Shown: positions 11,193-20,462, counted from the first letter of the stretch. The stretch is DNA of 64,000 nucleotides from [Enterobacter] lignolyticus SCF1 (GCF_000164865.1 NC_014618.1:2232001-2296000); one strand, 5' to 3'. The notes: generated from the letters alone by a model not told the origin. A program made the numbers and translations.

Positions 11193-11612
11193 ATGCAGTT
11201 TTTCACGTTAAGAGAACGCCGTTCAGTACCGTTTTTTCCCTTCTATAGCAGCCTTGTCCCATGTGGTTTTCCGTCTCCTGCGCAGGATTACGTCGAGAAA
11301 CGTATCGATCTGAACGAGCTGCTGGTATCGCACCCCAGCGCTACCTATTTTGTTAAAGCCTCGGGTGACTCCATGGTAGAGGCTGGAATAGGCGACGGTG
11401 ATTTGCTGGTGGTAGACAGCGCGCTCACGGCGGAGCATGGCAATATTGTGATTGCGGCGGTTGACGGGGAGTTTACCGTAAAGCGCCTTCAGCTCAGGCC
11501 GACCGTTCAGCTCATCCCCATGAATAGCGCCTACAAGCCGATTGTGATTGAGAGTGAAGGGCAGCTCAGCATTTTTGGGGTTGTGACATTCATCATTAAG
11601 GCCGCGGGTTAA
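11193..11612 (+). CDS. umuD: UmuD, self-cleaving subunit of DNA polymerase V
   Basis: A 139-residue LexA/S24-type protein that, after RecA-stimulated self-cleavage, forms UmuD'2C (Pol V) for translesion synthesis. The cleavage bond is Cys24-Gly25 (PCGFPSP), the nucleophile Ser60 lies in ASGDSM and the general base is Lys97 in FTVKRLQ. Upstream in-frame TTG, ATG and GTG codons (11178-11190) exist; the ATG at 11193 is chosen because it gives exactly the E. coli length and numbering. An SOS box precedes it, and umuC follows two bases after the stop. Confidence 0.94.
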   Translation: MQFFTLRERRSVPFFPFYSSLVPCGFPSPAQDYVEKRIDLNELLVSHPSATYFVKASGDSMVEAGIGDGDLLVVDSALTAEHGNIVIAAVDGEFTVKRLQLRPTVQLIPMNSAYKPIVIESEGQLSIFGVVTFIIKAAG

Positions 11613-11614
11613 CC

Positions 11615-12880
11615 ATGTTTGCGCTTTGTGATGTGAACGCCTTTTACGCTTCCTGCGAAACGGTATTTCGCCCGGACCTGGATGGTCGGCCGGTTGTGGT
11701 GCTGTCAAATAACGATGGTTGCGTCATCGCAAGAAACGCTGAGGCGAAGCCGTTCGTTAAGATGGGGGAACCTTATTTCAGCCAAAGGGACGCTTTCAGA
11801 CGCCATGGCGTCATTGCATTTAGCAGTAATTACGAGCTGTATGCGGATATGAGCAACAGGGTCATGACGACGCTGGAGGAGCTCTCACCTCACGTCGAGC
11901 TTTATTCCATCGATGAAGCTTTTTGCGATCTGTCCGGAGTTCGAAACTGTCGGGATCTTACTGATTTTGGCCGGGAGATACGCGAAACGGTTTTACAACG
12001 AACGCATCTGACGGTCGGGGTTGGCATCGCCCAGACCAAAACGCTGGCCAAGCTTGCCAACCATGCCGCAAAAAAATGGCAACGACAGACCGGCGGCGTC
12101 GTGGATTTATCGAATGTGGAACGGCAGCGGAAGCTGATGGCGGCGCTGCCGGCAGATGACGTGTGGGGCGTTGGACGTCGAATCTCCAGGAAGCTGGAGT
12201 CTATGGGGATAAAGACGGTACTGCAGCTGGCCGACACCGATATCCGCTTCATCAGAAAGCACTTCAGCGTGGTGCTGGAGAGAACGGTAAGAGAGCTCCG
12301 CGGTGAACCGTGCCTTGAACTTGAGGAGTTCGTTCCGGCGAAACAGGAAATTATCTGCTCGCGTTCTTTTGGCGGACGCATCGCTGAGTATGAGTCCATG
12401 CGGCAGGCCATCTGCTGCTATGCCAGCCGTGCGGCGGAGAAACTCAGACGCGAGCACCAGTTTTGCCGTTTCATCTCTGCGTTTGTTAAAACCAGTCCGT
12501 TTGCATCGCAGGAACCGTACTATGGCAACAGTTCAGCCGTGAAGTTACTGACGCCGACGCAGGACAGCCGGGATATTATCAGCGCGGCGACGCGCTGTCT
12601 GGATGCGATATGGAAAGAGGGATACCGTTATCAGAAGGCGGGGGTGATGCTTGGCGATTTCTTCAGTCAGGGCGTCGCTCAGCTGAACCTGTTTGACGAT
12701 AACGCGCCGCGACAAAACAGCGCTGCGCTGATGCAGATCCTTGACCAGCTTAATGTAAACAAGGGGCGGGGGACGCTGTACTTTGCCGGACAGGGCATAC
12801 AGCAGCAGTGGCAGATGAAGAGAAACATGTTATCTCCCCGATATACGACGCGGTACAGCGATCTTCTTGTCGTCAGATGA
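11615..12880 (+). CDS. umuC: UmuC, catalytic subunit of DNA polymerase V
   Basis: A 421-residue Y-family polymerase for error-prone bypass of lesions. The metal ligands are visible: Asp6 in CDVNAFYASCE and Asp100-Glu101 in YSIDEAFCDL. Helix-hairpin-helix sequences follow around residue 185 (DVWGVGRRISRKLESMGI), and the little-finger and beta-clamp-binding region (QLNLFDD near 355) is intact. Length agrees with E. coli UmuC (422). The gene follows umuD directly in the SOS operon. The genomic position beside suf differs from E. coli, and umuDC cassettes often travel, but no mobile-element remnants are visible. Confidence 0.96.
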   Translation: MFALCDVNAFYASCETVFRPDLDGRPVVVLSNNDGCVIARNAEAKPFVKMGEPYFSQRDAFRRHGVIAFSSNYELYADMSNRVMTTLEELSPHVELYSIDEAFCDLSGVRNCRDLTDFGREIRETVLQRTHLTVGVGIAQTKTLAKLANHAAKKWQRQTGGVVDLSNVERQRKLMAALPADDVWGVGRRISRKLESMGIKTVLQLADTDIRFIRKHFSVVLERTVRELRGEPCLELEEFVPAKQEIICSRSFGGRIAEYESMRQAICCYASRAAEKLRREHQFCRFISAFVKTSPFASQEPYYGNSSAVKLLTPTQDSRDIISAATRCLDAIWKEGYRYQKAGVMLGDFFSQGVAQLNLFDDNAPRQNSAALMQILDQLNVNKGRGTLYFAGQGIQQQWQMKRNMLSPRYTTRYSDLLVVR

Positions 12881-12888
12881 TGGGCGCC

Positions 12889-12918
12889 GCGTCAGGCCTG
12901 GCGCCAGGTTTTTGACGC
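12889..12918 (+). terminator. Probable umuDC terminator
   Basis: The palindrome CCTGGCGCCAGG is followed by five T, nested in a longer GCGTCA/TGACGC pairing, starting 9 bases after the umuC stop. Confidence 0.55.
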
Positions 12919-13004
12919 TGGCTATGCCACATAAAGCGGCTGGCGGACAGCGAAACGGAAAAAAATAAGCTAATAATTATCCTCTAATTCATTGATTCAT
13001 AGAA

Positions 13005-13041
13005 AATTTAAAAATCTATCTCATAAATAGGTATTTTCTAT
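13005..13041. promoter_or_regulatory. OxyR site of the suf operon
   Basis: CTAT (13016), ATAG (13027) and CTAT (13038) are spaced exactly 11 bases apart, reproducing three of the four tetranucleotides of the OxyR recognition pattern. The site is centred roughly 250 bases before sufA, close to where OxyR binds upstream of E. coli suf. Confidence 0.65.
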
Positions 13042-13096
13042 GCATCTTTTTGCTCTTCAACCACGTTTCGCATTAGATATGCGAATTTTTCATATC

Positions 13097-13109
13097 TATC
13101 AATCGATTA
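13097..13109 (+). promoter_or_regulatory. IHF site of the suf promoter
   Basis: TATCAATCGATTA fits the IHF consensus WATCAANNNNTTR at every position. It lies between the OxyR and Fur sites, so a DNA bend bringing distal OxyR to the promoter, as in E. coli, is likely. Confidence 0.7.
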
Positions 13110-13212
13110 AATAACAAACGTCCAGCCTGTGAACCCTTTCTGCAGGGTCTATGCTTATTAAAAGCGTGCAGAAACGGCCATGACGGCGAAAGCCCCTGCT
13201 GGTGAGGGGTTG

Positions 13213-13232
13213 AAGTGATAATCGTTATCACT
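13213..13232. promoter_or_regulatory. Fur box of the suf operon
   Basis: GTGATAATCGTTATCAC is a perfect 17-base inverted repeat with odd centre, matching the GATAAT...ATTATC Fur core. It lies about 47 bases before the sufA start and overlaps the expected promoter, giving iron repression. Confidence 0.85.
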
Positions 13233-13277
13233 ACCATGATGCTATGCCCAGATGGCTTCAACACATGAGGTGGACCT

Positions 13278-13652
13278 ATGGAATTGCATTCAGGAACCTT
13301 TAACCCCGACGACTTCAGCTGGCGCGGTATTCACCTGACGCCTGCGGCGGCGGCGCACGTCCGCGAGCTGGCGGCAAAGCAGGACGTGCAGGGGATACGG
13401 CTTGGCGTTAAGCAGTCCGGCTGCGCCGGTTTTGCCTACGTACTGGACACGGTGACCGAGCCTCACGACGACGATCTGCTGTTTGAATCCGACGGCGCGA
13501 AGCTGTGGGTATCCCTTAAGGCCATGCCGTTTATCGACGGCACCGAAGTGGATTATGTCCGTGAAGGATTAAACCAGATCTTTAAGTTTCATAACCCGAA
13601 AGCGCAGCACGAATGCGGCTGCGGCGAGAGTTTCGGCGTGCAGGCGGAGTAA
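13278..13652 (+). CDS. sufA: SufA, A-type iron-sulfur carrier
   Basis: A 124-residue A-type carrier that accepts Fe-S clusters from SufBC2D and hands them to apo-proteins. The three ligating cysteines are present: Cys49 in SGCAGF and Cys113/Cys115 in ECGCGES. An AGGTGGACCT ribosome region precedes the ATG. It is first of six genes in the stress-responsive suf operon. Confidence 0.97.
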   Translation: MELHSGTFNPDDFSWRGIHLTPAAAAHVRELAAKQDVQGIRLGVKQSGCAGFAYVLDTVTEPHDDDLLFESDGAKLWVSLKAMPFIDGTEVDYVREGLNQIFKFHNPKAQHECGCGESFGVQAE

Positions 13653-13654
13653 CT

Positions 13655-15142
13655 ATGTCGCGGAATACTGAAGCAACTGACGATGTCAAAACCTGGACCG
13701 GCGGCCAGCTGAACTATAAGGAAGGGTTTTTCACCCAACTGCAGACCGACGAGCTGGCGAAAGGGATCAATGAAGAGGTGGTGCGCGCCATCTCGGCAAA
13801 ACGTAACGAGCCTGAATGGATGCTGACGTTTCGCCTGAACGCTTACCGCGCGTGGCTTGAGATGGAGGAACCGCACTGGCTCAAGGCGCACTACGACACG
13901 CTCAACTATCAGGATTTTAGCTACTACTCCGCGCCGTCGTGCGGCAACTGCGACGACAGCTGCGACGCACAGCCGGGCGCGGTACAGCAGCCCGCGGGCA
14001 ACGCCTTTTTGAGTAAAGAGGTGGAGGCCGCGTTCGAGCAGCTTGGCGTACCGGTCAGAGAGGGTAAAGAGGTGGCGGTGGATGCGATATTCGACTCCGT
14101 TTCGGTCGCCACGACCTACCGCGAGAAGCTGGCGGAGCAGGGCATCATTTTCTGCTCCTTTGGCGAAGCCATCCACGATCACCCGGCGCTGGTGCAGAAG
14201 TACCTGGGCACCGTGGTGCCCGGCAACGACAACTTTTTCGCCGCGCTGAACGCGGCCGTAGCGTCTGACGGCACCTTTATCTATGTACCGAAAGGCGTGC
14301 GCTGCCCGATGGAGCTCTCCACCTATTTTCGTATCAATGCGGAAAAAACCGGGCAGTTTGAACGCACGATCCTGGTGGCGGACGAAGGCAGCTACGTCAG
14401 CTACATCGAGGGGTGTTCGGCGCCGGTCCGCGACAGCTATCAGCTGCACGCGGCGGTGGTGGAGGTCATCATTCATAAAGATGCCGAGGTCAAATACTCC
14501 ACGGTGCAGAACTGGTTTCCCGGCAATGACAACAGCGGCGGTATCCTGAACTTTGTCACCAAGCGCGCGCTGTGCGAAGGCGAAAACAGCAAGATGTCCT
14601 GGACCCAGTCGGAAACCGGCTCGGCGATCACCTGGAAATACCCAAGCTGTATCCTGCGCGGCGATAACTCCATCGGCGAGTTTTTCTCCGTGGCGCTGAC
14701 CAGCGGCCGCCAGCAGGCCGATACCGGCACCAAGATGATCCACATCGGGAAAAATACCCGTTCGACCATCATCTCAAAAGGCATTTCCGCCGGGCACAGC
14801 CAGAACAGCTACCGGGGCTTAGTGAAAATCATGCCGACGGCGACCAACGCGCGCAACTACACCCAGTGCGACTCGATGCTGATAGGCCCGGACTGCGGCG
14901 CGCATACCTTCCCCTACGTCGAGTGCCGCAACAACAGCGCGCAGCTCGAGCACGAAGCGACAACCTCGCGTATCGGCGAAGATCAGCTGTTCTACTGCCT
15001 GCAGCGCGGCATCAGCGAAGACGACGCTATCTCGATGATCGTCAACGGCTTCTGTAAGGACGTTTTTTCAGAGCTGCCGCTGGAGTTTGCCGTAGAAGCG
15101 CAAAAACTGCTGGCTATCAGCCTCGAACACAGCGTCGGCTAA
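13655..15142 (+). CDS. sufB: SufB, scaffold subunit of SufBC2D
   Basis: A 495-residue scaffold on which nascent Fe-S clusters form with SufC and SufD. The ATG at 13655 gives the E. coli length and lies two bases after the sufA stop; the open frame extends further upstream but only inside sufA. Conserved SufB features include the N-terminal CxxC-like CGNCDDSC (about residues 90-97), the right-handed beta-helix core with HAAVVEVIIHKDAEVKYS, and C-terminal MLIGPDCGAHTFPYVE containing the Cys implicated in sulfur acceptance. Confidence 0.97.
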   Translation: MSRNTEATDDVKTWTGGQLNYKEGFFTQLQTDELAKGINEEVVRAISAKRNEPEWMLTFRLNAYRAWLEMEEPHWLKAHYDTLNYQDFSYYSAPSCGNCDDSCDAQPGAVQQPAGNAFLSKEVEAAFEQLGVPVREGKEVAVDAIFDSVSVATTYREKLAEQGIIFCSFGEAIHDHPALVQKYLGTVVPGNDNFFAALNAAVASDGTFIYVPKGVRCPMELSTYFRINAEKTGQFERTILVADEGSYVSYIEGCSAPVRDSYQLHAAVVEVIIHKDAEVKYSTVQNWFPGNDNSGGILNFVTKRALCEGENSKMSWTQSETGSAITWKYPSCILRGDNSIGEFFSVALTSGRQQADTGTKMIHIGKNTRSTIISKGISAGHSQNSYRGLVKIMPTATNARNYTQCDSMLIGPDCGAHTFPYVECRNNSAQLEHEATTSRIGEDQLFYCLQRGISEDDAISMIVNGFCKDVFSELPLEFAVEAQKLLAISLEHSVG

Positions 15143-15159
15143 GGATTAAGGGATAAGAC

Positions 15160-15906
15160 ATGTTAAGTATTAAAGAGTTACAGGTAGCAGTCGAAGACAA
15201 CGCGATTCTGCGCGGGCTGAGCCTTGAGGTGCGTCCGGGCGAGGTCCACGCCATCATGGGGCCCAACGGCTCCGGGAAAAGCACGCTCTCGGCAACCCTT
15301 GCCGGACGGGAAGATTATACCGTCACCGGCGGTTCGGTCACCTTTAAAGGGAAGGATCTGTTTGAGCTGGCGCCGGAAGACCGCGCGGGCGAAGGCATTT
15401 TTATGGCCTTCCAGTATCCGGTGGAAATCCCCGGCGTCAGCAACCAGTTTTTTCTGCAGACCGCGCTGAATGCGGTGCGCGGCTATCGCGGGCAGGAGCC
15501 GCTCGACCGCTTCGATTTCCAGGACCTGATGGAAGAGAAGATAAAGCTGCTGAAAATGCCGGAAGATTTGCTGACCCGCTCGGTCAACGTCGGCTTCTCC
15601 GGCGGTGAGAAAAAGCGCAACGACATTCTGCAAATGGCGGTGCTGGAGCCTGAGCTGTGCATTCTCGATGAGTCGGACTCCGGTCTGGATATCGACGCGC
15701 TGAAAATCGTCGCCGACGGCGTGAACTCGCTGCGCGATGGCCGGCGCGCGTTTATCATCGTGACGCACTATCAGCGCATCCTCGACTATATCAGGCCGGA
15801 TTATGTCCACGTGCTTTACCAGGGGCGAATCGTCAAATCCGGAGATTTCACGCTGGTGAAACAGCTGGAGGAGCAGGGCTATGGCTGGCTTACCGAACAG
15901 CAGTAA
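15160..15906 (+). CDS. sufC: SufC, ABC-type ATPase of the Fe-S scaffold
   Basis: A 248-residue soluble ABC ATPase that drives conformational change of SufB-SufD and promotes iron entry. It has Walker A GPNGSGKST (about residue 32-40), the SufC-type signature FSGGEKKRNDI, and Walker B LCILDESDSGLD. A GGGATAAG ribosome site precedes the ATG 17 bases after sufB. The 3' end overlaps sufD by 26 bases, implying coupling. Confidence 0.97.
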   Translation: MLSIKELQVAVEDNAILRGLSLEVRPGEVHAIMGPNGSGKSTLSATLAGREDYTVTGGSVTFKGKDLFELAPEDRAGEGIFMAFQYPVEIPGVSNQFFLQTALNAVRGYRGQEPLDRFDFQDLMEEKIKLLKMPEDLLTRSVNVGFSGGEKKRNDILQMAVLEPELCILDESDSGLDIDALKIVADGVNSLRDGRRAFIIVTHYQRILDYIRPDYVHVLYQGRIVKSGDFTLVKQLEEQGYGWLTEQQ

Positions 15907-17152
15907 CGCGCTGCAGCAGTGGCACCATCTGTTTGAGCGCGACGGCGAGCGCCGCACGCCCTGGGCGCAGCAGCACCTGCAGCAGATGCTGCGCCTTGGG
16001 TTGCCCTCCCGTAAGCATGAGGACTGGAAGTACACGCCGCTCGACGGCCTGCTTAACGGCCCGTTTGTCGCGCTGCAAACGTCGCTGAGCGCGGCCCAGC
16101 GGGATGGCCTGGCGCTGCCGCTGGATGCGTTCCGGCTGGTGTTTGTCGACGGGCAGTTTTGCCCGGCGCTGAGCGATAACCTGCAGCACAGCGGGTTTAC
16201 GGTCACGGTGGATAACCTTCGTGACGCGCTGCCTGCCGCCGTGCAGTCGGAGGTGTTTTTGCATCTCACGGAAAGCCTGTCGGCCACCGTCACGCATATC
16301 GCCGTTGCCCGTCATCAGCGTCCGGCAAAGCCGCTGCTGCTGCTGCATATCACGCAGGGCGCCGACGGGGACGCCGTCAACACGGCGCACTATCGTCACC
16401 ATCTGGAGCTGGCCGAAGGCAGCGAGGCGACGGTTATCGAGCATTATGTCAGCCTGAGCCAGGCGCGCCACTTCACCGGTTCGCGTCTCACCATGCAGGT
16501 CGCCGACAACGCGCAGCTGCACCATATCAAGTTGGGGTTTGAAAATGCCGTCAGCCATCACTTTGCCCACAACGATATTCTGTTGGGGCAGGACGCCGCC
16601 GCCTTCAGCAACAGCTTCCTGCTGGGCGGCGCGGTGCTGCGTCACAACACCAGCGCCCGGCTTAACGGCGAGAATGCGACGCTACGCATCAACAGCCTGG
16701 CGATGCCGGTAAAAAGCGAGGTGTGCGATACCCGTACCTGGCTTGAGCATAACAAGGGGTACTGCAACAGCCGCCAGCTGCATAAAACCATCGTCAGCGA
16801 TAAGGGGCGCGCGGTGTTTAACGGGGTTATCACCGTAGCGCAGCACGCCATCAAAACTGACGGGCAGATGACGAACAACAATCTGCTGCTGGGACGGCTT
16901 GCCGAAGTGGATACCAAACCGCAGCTTGAAATCTATGCCGATGACGTCAAATGCAGCCACGGTGCGACCGTGGGGCGTATCGACGACGAACAGCTGTTTT
17001 ACCTGCGTTCCCGCGGCATCGGGCAGCAGGCCGCGCAGCAGATGATCATTTATGCCTTTGCCGCTGAGCTGACCGAAGCCATCAGCGACGATGCGCTAAA
17101 GCAGCAGGTGCTGGCCCGTATCGGCCAACGCCTGCCGGGAGGTGGAGCATGA
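15881..17152 (+). CDS. sufD: SufD, scaffold partner of SufB
   Basis: A 423-residue SufB paralogue needed for iron acquisition in the SufBC2D complex. Like E. coli SufD it starts MAGLPNSSNALQQWHHLF and has the same length; the C-terminal half shows the beta-helix repeats and CSHGATVGRIDDEQLFYLRS. It starts inside sufC and its TGA overlaps the sufS ATG (ATGA). Confidence 0.97.
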   Translation: MAGLPNSSNALQQWHHLFERDGERRTPWAQQHLQQMLRLGLPSRKHEDWKYTPLDGLLNGPFVALQTSLSAAQRDGLALPLDAFRLVFVDGQFCPALSDNLQHSGFTVTVDNLRDALPAAVQSEVFLHLTESLSATVTHIAVARHQRPAKPLLLLHITQGADGDAVNTAHYRHHLELAEGSEATVIEHYVSLSQARHFTGSRLTMQVADNAQLHHIKLGFENAVSHHFAHNDILLGQDAAAFSNSFLLGGAVLRHNTSARLNGENATLRINSLAMPVKSEVCDTRTWLEHNKGYCNSRQLHKTIVSDKGRAVFNGVITVAQHAIKTDGQMTNNNLLLGRLAEVDTKPQLEIYADDVKCSHGATVGRIDDEQLFYLRSRGIGQQAAQQMIIYAFAAELTEAISDDALKQQVLARIGQRLPGGGA

Positions 17153-18369
17153 CCTTTGCCGTCGAACGGGTCAGGGCGGATTTTCCGGTCCTTACCCGCG
17201 AAATCAACGGACAGCCGCTGGCGTATCTCGACAGCGCCGCCAGCGCGCAGAAACCGAATCAGGTGATTGACGCCGAGGCTGCGTTCTATCGCCACGGCTA
17301 CGCCGCCGTGCATCGCGGCATCCATACGCTGAGCGCGGAGGCGACGACGCGCATGGAGAACGTGCGTCAGCAGACGGCGAACTTCCTTAACGCCCGCTCG
17401 GCGGAAGAGCTGGTGTTTGTCCGCGGCACCACCGAGGGGATAAACCTGGTCGCCAACAGCTGGGGCAACAGCAACGTTCAGGCCGGGGACAATATCATCA
17501 TCAGCCAGATGGAGCACCACGCCAACATCGTCCCCTGGCAGATGCTCTGCGCCCGGGCGGGGGCGGAGCTGCGCGTGATCCCGATGAACGTCGACGGCAC
17601 TCTGCAGCTTGAGGCGATGCCGGGTCTGTTTGATGCGCGCACGCGGCTGCTGGCCATCACCCAGGTGTCCAATGTGCTCGGCACCGAGAACCCGGTAAAA
17701 GCGATGGCGGCGCTGGCGCATCAGCACGGCGCGAAAGTGCTGGTGGACGGCGCTCAGGCGGTCATGCACGCGGCGGTGGATGTGCAGGATCTCGACTGCG
17801 ATTTCTACGTCTTCTCTGGCCACAAGCTCTATGGCCCGACCGGGATCGGCATTCTGTACGTCAAAGAGGCGCTCCTGCAGGCGATGCCGCCGTGGGAAGG
17901 GGGCGGGTCGATGATCGCTACCGTCAGCCTGACCGAAGGGACGACCTGGGCGAAAGCGCCCTGGCGCTTTGAGGCGGGAACGCCGAATACCGGTGGGATT
18001 ATTGCGCTCGGCGCGGCGCTGGAGTACGTCAGCGCGCTGGGGCTTGAGCATATCGCCGACTACGAGCAGACGCTGATGCATTACGCGCTGACCGAGCTGA
18101 TGACCGTGCCGGATATTACCCTGTACGGTCCACAGGCGCGCGTAGGCGTGGTGGCGTTTAATCTCGGCAAACATCACGCCTTTGATGTCGGTAGCTTTCT
18201 CGATAACTACGGCGTCGCGGTGCGTACCGGGCACCACTGCGCTATGCCGCTGATGGCGTTTTATCAGGTGCCCGCCATGTGTCGCGCGTCGCTTGCGATG
18301 TACAACACGCACGAAGAGGTCGACCGTCTGGTGACCGGCCTGAAGCGTATTCATCGTTTATTAGGATAG
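17149..18369 (+). CDS. sufS: SufS, class II cysteine desulfurase
   Basis: A 406-residue PLP enzyme that takes sulfur from L-cysteine (and selenium from selenocysteine) for cluster assembly. Lys226 in FSGHKLYGPTGIGI is the Schiff-base lysine and Cys364 in RTGHHCAMPL carries the persulfide, both at E. coli numbering. A GGAGGTGGAGC ribosome site lies inside the sufD end. SufE follows after 8 bases. Confidence 0.97.
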   Translation: MTFAVERVRADFPVLTREINGQPLAYLDSAASAQKPNQVIDAEAAFYRHGYAAVHRGIHTLSAEATTRMENVRQQTANFLNARSAEELVFVRGTTEGINLVANSWGNSNVQAGDNIIISQMEHHANIVPWQMLCARAGAELRVIPMNVDGTLQLEAMPGLFDARTRLLAITQVSNVLGTENPVKAMAALAHQHGAKVLVDGAQAVMHAAVDVQDLDCDFYVFSGHKLYGPTGIGILYVKEALLQAMPPWEGGGSMIATVSLTEGTTWAKAPWRFEAGTPNTGGIIALGAALEYVSALGLEHIADYEQTLMHYALTELMTVPDITLYGPQARVGVVAFNLGKHHAFDVGSFLDNYGVAVRTGHHCAMPLMAFYQVPAMCRASLAMYNTHEEVDRLVTGLKRIHRLLG

Positions 18370-18377
18370 GTTGAGTC

Positions 18378-18794
18378 ATGGCCGTACTACCGGATAAAGA
18401 AAAGCTGCTGCGCAACTTTAACCGCTGCGCAAACTGGGAAGAAAAGTATCTCTATATTATCGAGCTCGGACAGCGCCTCGCGCCGCTCAGCGACGCGGAG
18501 CATAACCCGGCGAATATTATCCAGGGCTGTCAGAGCCAGGTGTGGATTGTGATGCAGCAAAACGCCGACGGCGTTATTGAGCTGCAGGGAGACAGCGATG
18601 CGGCAATTGTGAAAGGGCTAATCGCTATCGTTTTTATTCTTTATCACCAGATGACCGCGCAGGATATTATTGCGTTTGACGTTCGTCCCTGGTTCGAGCA
18701 AATGGCGCTGGCGCAGCATCTCACGCCGTCGCGTTCGCAGGGGCTGGAGGCAATGATTCGCGCAATTCGCACGCAAGCCGCAAACCTTGACTAA
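18378..18794 (+). CDS. sufE: SufE, sulfur acceptor for SufS
   Basis: A 138-residue protein that takes the SufS persulfide onto Cys51 (IIQGCQSQVW) and delivers it to SufB. Length and catalytic Cys position equal those of E. coli SufE. Last gene of suf; a short GCGAGG/CCTCGC hairpin at 18822-18840 may weaken readthrough into ldtE. Confidence 0.97.
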   Translation: MAVLPDKEKLLRNFNRCANWEEKYLYIIELGQRLAPLSDAEHNPANIIQGCQSQVWIVMQQNADGVIELQGDSDAAIVKGLIAIVFILYHQMTAQDIIAFDVRPWFEQMALAQHLTPSRSQGLEAMIRAIRTQAANLD

Positions 18795-18893
18795 AATAAA
18801 GAGACAGCTTTCATTCTGTTAGCGAGGAACCCAGCCTCGCGGTTTGTTCAGCATCCTGACGTTGGGTCAGTGAATAATAAAGGGAATACCAGT

Positions 18894-19895
18894 ATGAAAC
18901 GCGCGTCTCTTTTTACCCTTGCTTTCATGGGGGCCTTCAGCGTTTCACAAAGCGCAAAGGCCGTGGATTACCCGTTACCCCCGGACGGCAGCCGCCTGGT
19001 CGGGCAAAATCAAACCTACACCGTGCAGGAAGGCGATAAGAACCTGCAAACCATCGCCCGGCGTTTTGACACCGCCGCTATGCTGATTCTTGAAGCCAAT
19101 AACACCATCGCGCCGGTGCCGAAGCCTGGTACCCTGGTGACTATCCCGTCGCAGCTGCTGCTGCCGGACGTGCCGCGTAAAGGCATTGTGGTGAACCTGG
19201 CGGAGCTGCGGCTGTATTACTTCCCGCCGGATGGCAGAAGCGTGCAGGTCTATCCGCTGGGTATCGGCCAGCTTGGCCTGGCGACGCCGGAGATGACGAC
19301 ACGCGTCGGGCAGAAGATCCCCAACCCGACCTGGACCCCGACGCCCGGTATTCGCCAGCGTTCGCTTGAGCGCGGCGTCTCACTGCCGCCGGTCGTGCCT
19401 GCCGGGCCGAATAACCCGCTGGGACGCTATGCGCTGCGTCTGGCGTACGGCAGCGGCGAATACCTGATCCACGGCACCAATGCCCCGAGCAGCGTCGGGC
19501 TTCGCGTCAGCTCGGGCTGCATGCGGATGTTCCCCGATGATATCAAAGCGCTGTTTATGCAGGTGGGCGTGGGAACGCCGGTCAGGGTCATCAACCAGCC
19601 GGTGAAGTACTCCGTCGAGCCGAACGGCAAACGCTATATCGAAGTGCATCGCCCGCTGTCGCAGGACGAAGGGCAGAACACGCAGACCATGTCCTACTCG
19701 CTGCCGGTCGGTTTCGCCCAGTTCACCCATGATAAAGCCAGCGATAAGGCGCAGATCGATCGCGCGATGTATCGCCGTGCCGGGTATCCGGTAGTGGTCT
19801 CGTCAGGCGCTACGCCCGCGGCAAGCGGAAGCGCGTCGGTGCTTTCCGTGCAAAACGGCGCGGCGGTGACGGCGGCGGAAAAGGTGACGCAATAG
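18894..19895 (+). CDS. ldtE: L,D-transpeptidase LdtE (YnhG)
   Basis: A 333-residue periplasmic YkuD-domain enzyme that makes 3-3 (mDAP-mDAP) peptidoglycan crosslinks. It has a signal peptide ending near AKA (residue 22), a LysM domain (about 38-85, TYTVQEGDKNLQTIARRFDT), and the YkuD catalytic motif HGTNAP...SSGCMRM with Cys209. The ATG at 18894 is chosen over an in-frame ATG eight codons earlier because it follows an AGGGA site and starts the signal peptide as in E. coli. The C-terminal 40 residues are Ala/Ser-rich and variable. Confidence 0.93.
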   Translation: MKRASLFTLAFMGAFSVSQSAKAVDYPLPPDGSRLVGQNQTYTVQEGDKNLQTIARRFDTAAMLILEANNTIAPVPKPGTLVTIPSQLLLPDVPRKGIVVNLAELRLYYFPPDGRSVQVYPLGIGQLGLATPEMTTRVGQKIPNPTWTPTPGIRQRSLERGVSLPPVVPAGPNNPLGRYALRLAYGSGEYLIHGTNAPSSVGLRVSSGCMRMFPDDIKALFMQVGVGTPVRVINQPVKYSVEPNGKRYIEVHRPLSQDEGQNTQTMSYSLPVGFAQFTHDKASDKAQIDRAMYRRAGYPVVVSSGATPAASGSASVLSVQNGAAVTAAEKVTQ

Positions 19896-19924
19896 GAAGG
19901 GGCGTTGCAGGGGTAAACGACAGG

Positions 19925-19955
19925 CAAAAAAAATGGCGCACAGAGTGCGCCATTT
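19925..19955 (-). terminator. Intrinsic terminator of lpp
   Basis: On the minus strand AAATGGCGCA pairs with TGCGCCATTT across five bases and is followed by a run of T (the A run at 19925-19933). Confidence 0.92.
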
Positions 19956-19970
19956 TCATTACAGGTACTC

Positions 19971-20207
19971 TTACTTACGGTAAGAGTGAGCCTGGTTGTC
20001 CAGACGCTGGTTAGCGCGAGCTGCGTCGTCTTTAGCAGCCTGAACGTCAGAACGCATTGCGTTCACGTCGTTGCTCAGCTGGTCAACTTTAGCGTTCAGA
20101 GTCTGAACGTCAGAAGACAGCTGATCGATTTTAGCGTTGCTGGAGCAACCAGCCAGCAGAGTAGAACCCAGGATTACCGCGCCCAGTACCAGTTTAGTAC
20201 GATTCAT
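19971..20207 (-). CDS. lpp: Murein (Braun) lipoprotein Lpp
   Basis: The abundant 78-residue outer-membrane lipoprotein that is covalently tied to peptidoglycan. Lipobox LLAGC gives acylated Cys21; the mature part is a heptad-repeat trimeric coiled coil (KIDQLSSDVQTLNAKVDQL), ending in YRK with the C-terminal Lys78 that is joined to mDAP. The ldtE gene of a related transpeptidase lies next door, convergent. The promoter and leader match those of E. coli lpp almost base for base. Confidence 0.98.
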   Translation of the reverse strand: MNRTKLVLGAVILGSTLLAGCSSNAKIDQLSSDVQTLNAKVDQLSNDVNAMRSDVQAAKDDAARANQRLDNQAHSYRK

Positions 20208-20251
20208 TATTAATACCCTCTAGATTGAGTTAATCTCCATGTAGCGTTACA

Positions 20252-20258
20252 AGTATTA
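20252..20258 (-). promoter_or_regulatory. lpp promoter -10 element
   Basis: The minus strand reads TAATACT, followed by the E. coli-like leader CTTGTAACGCTACATGGAGA; an AT-rich stretch with CTCAATAT lies at the -35 region near 20272-20280. Confidence 0.8.
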
Positions 20259-20462
20259 CACAAACTTTTTTATATTGAGAATATTTTTTTGGTGCGAACA
20301 CGCTTATTTTTGATCGTTCGCTCAAAGAAGCACCGACTTTCACATTTTGGTTAAAAAAACTGTGTTAAAACAGCGCGCTTCCATCGGATTCATCTTAGAT
20401 AATCTCTTATTAGATAGTAAAATCCGATTTGATTTTTTATTGAGAGCGTCTATCGATACGAA

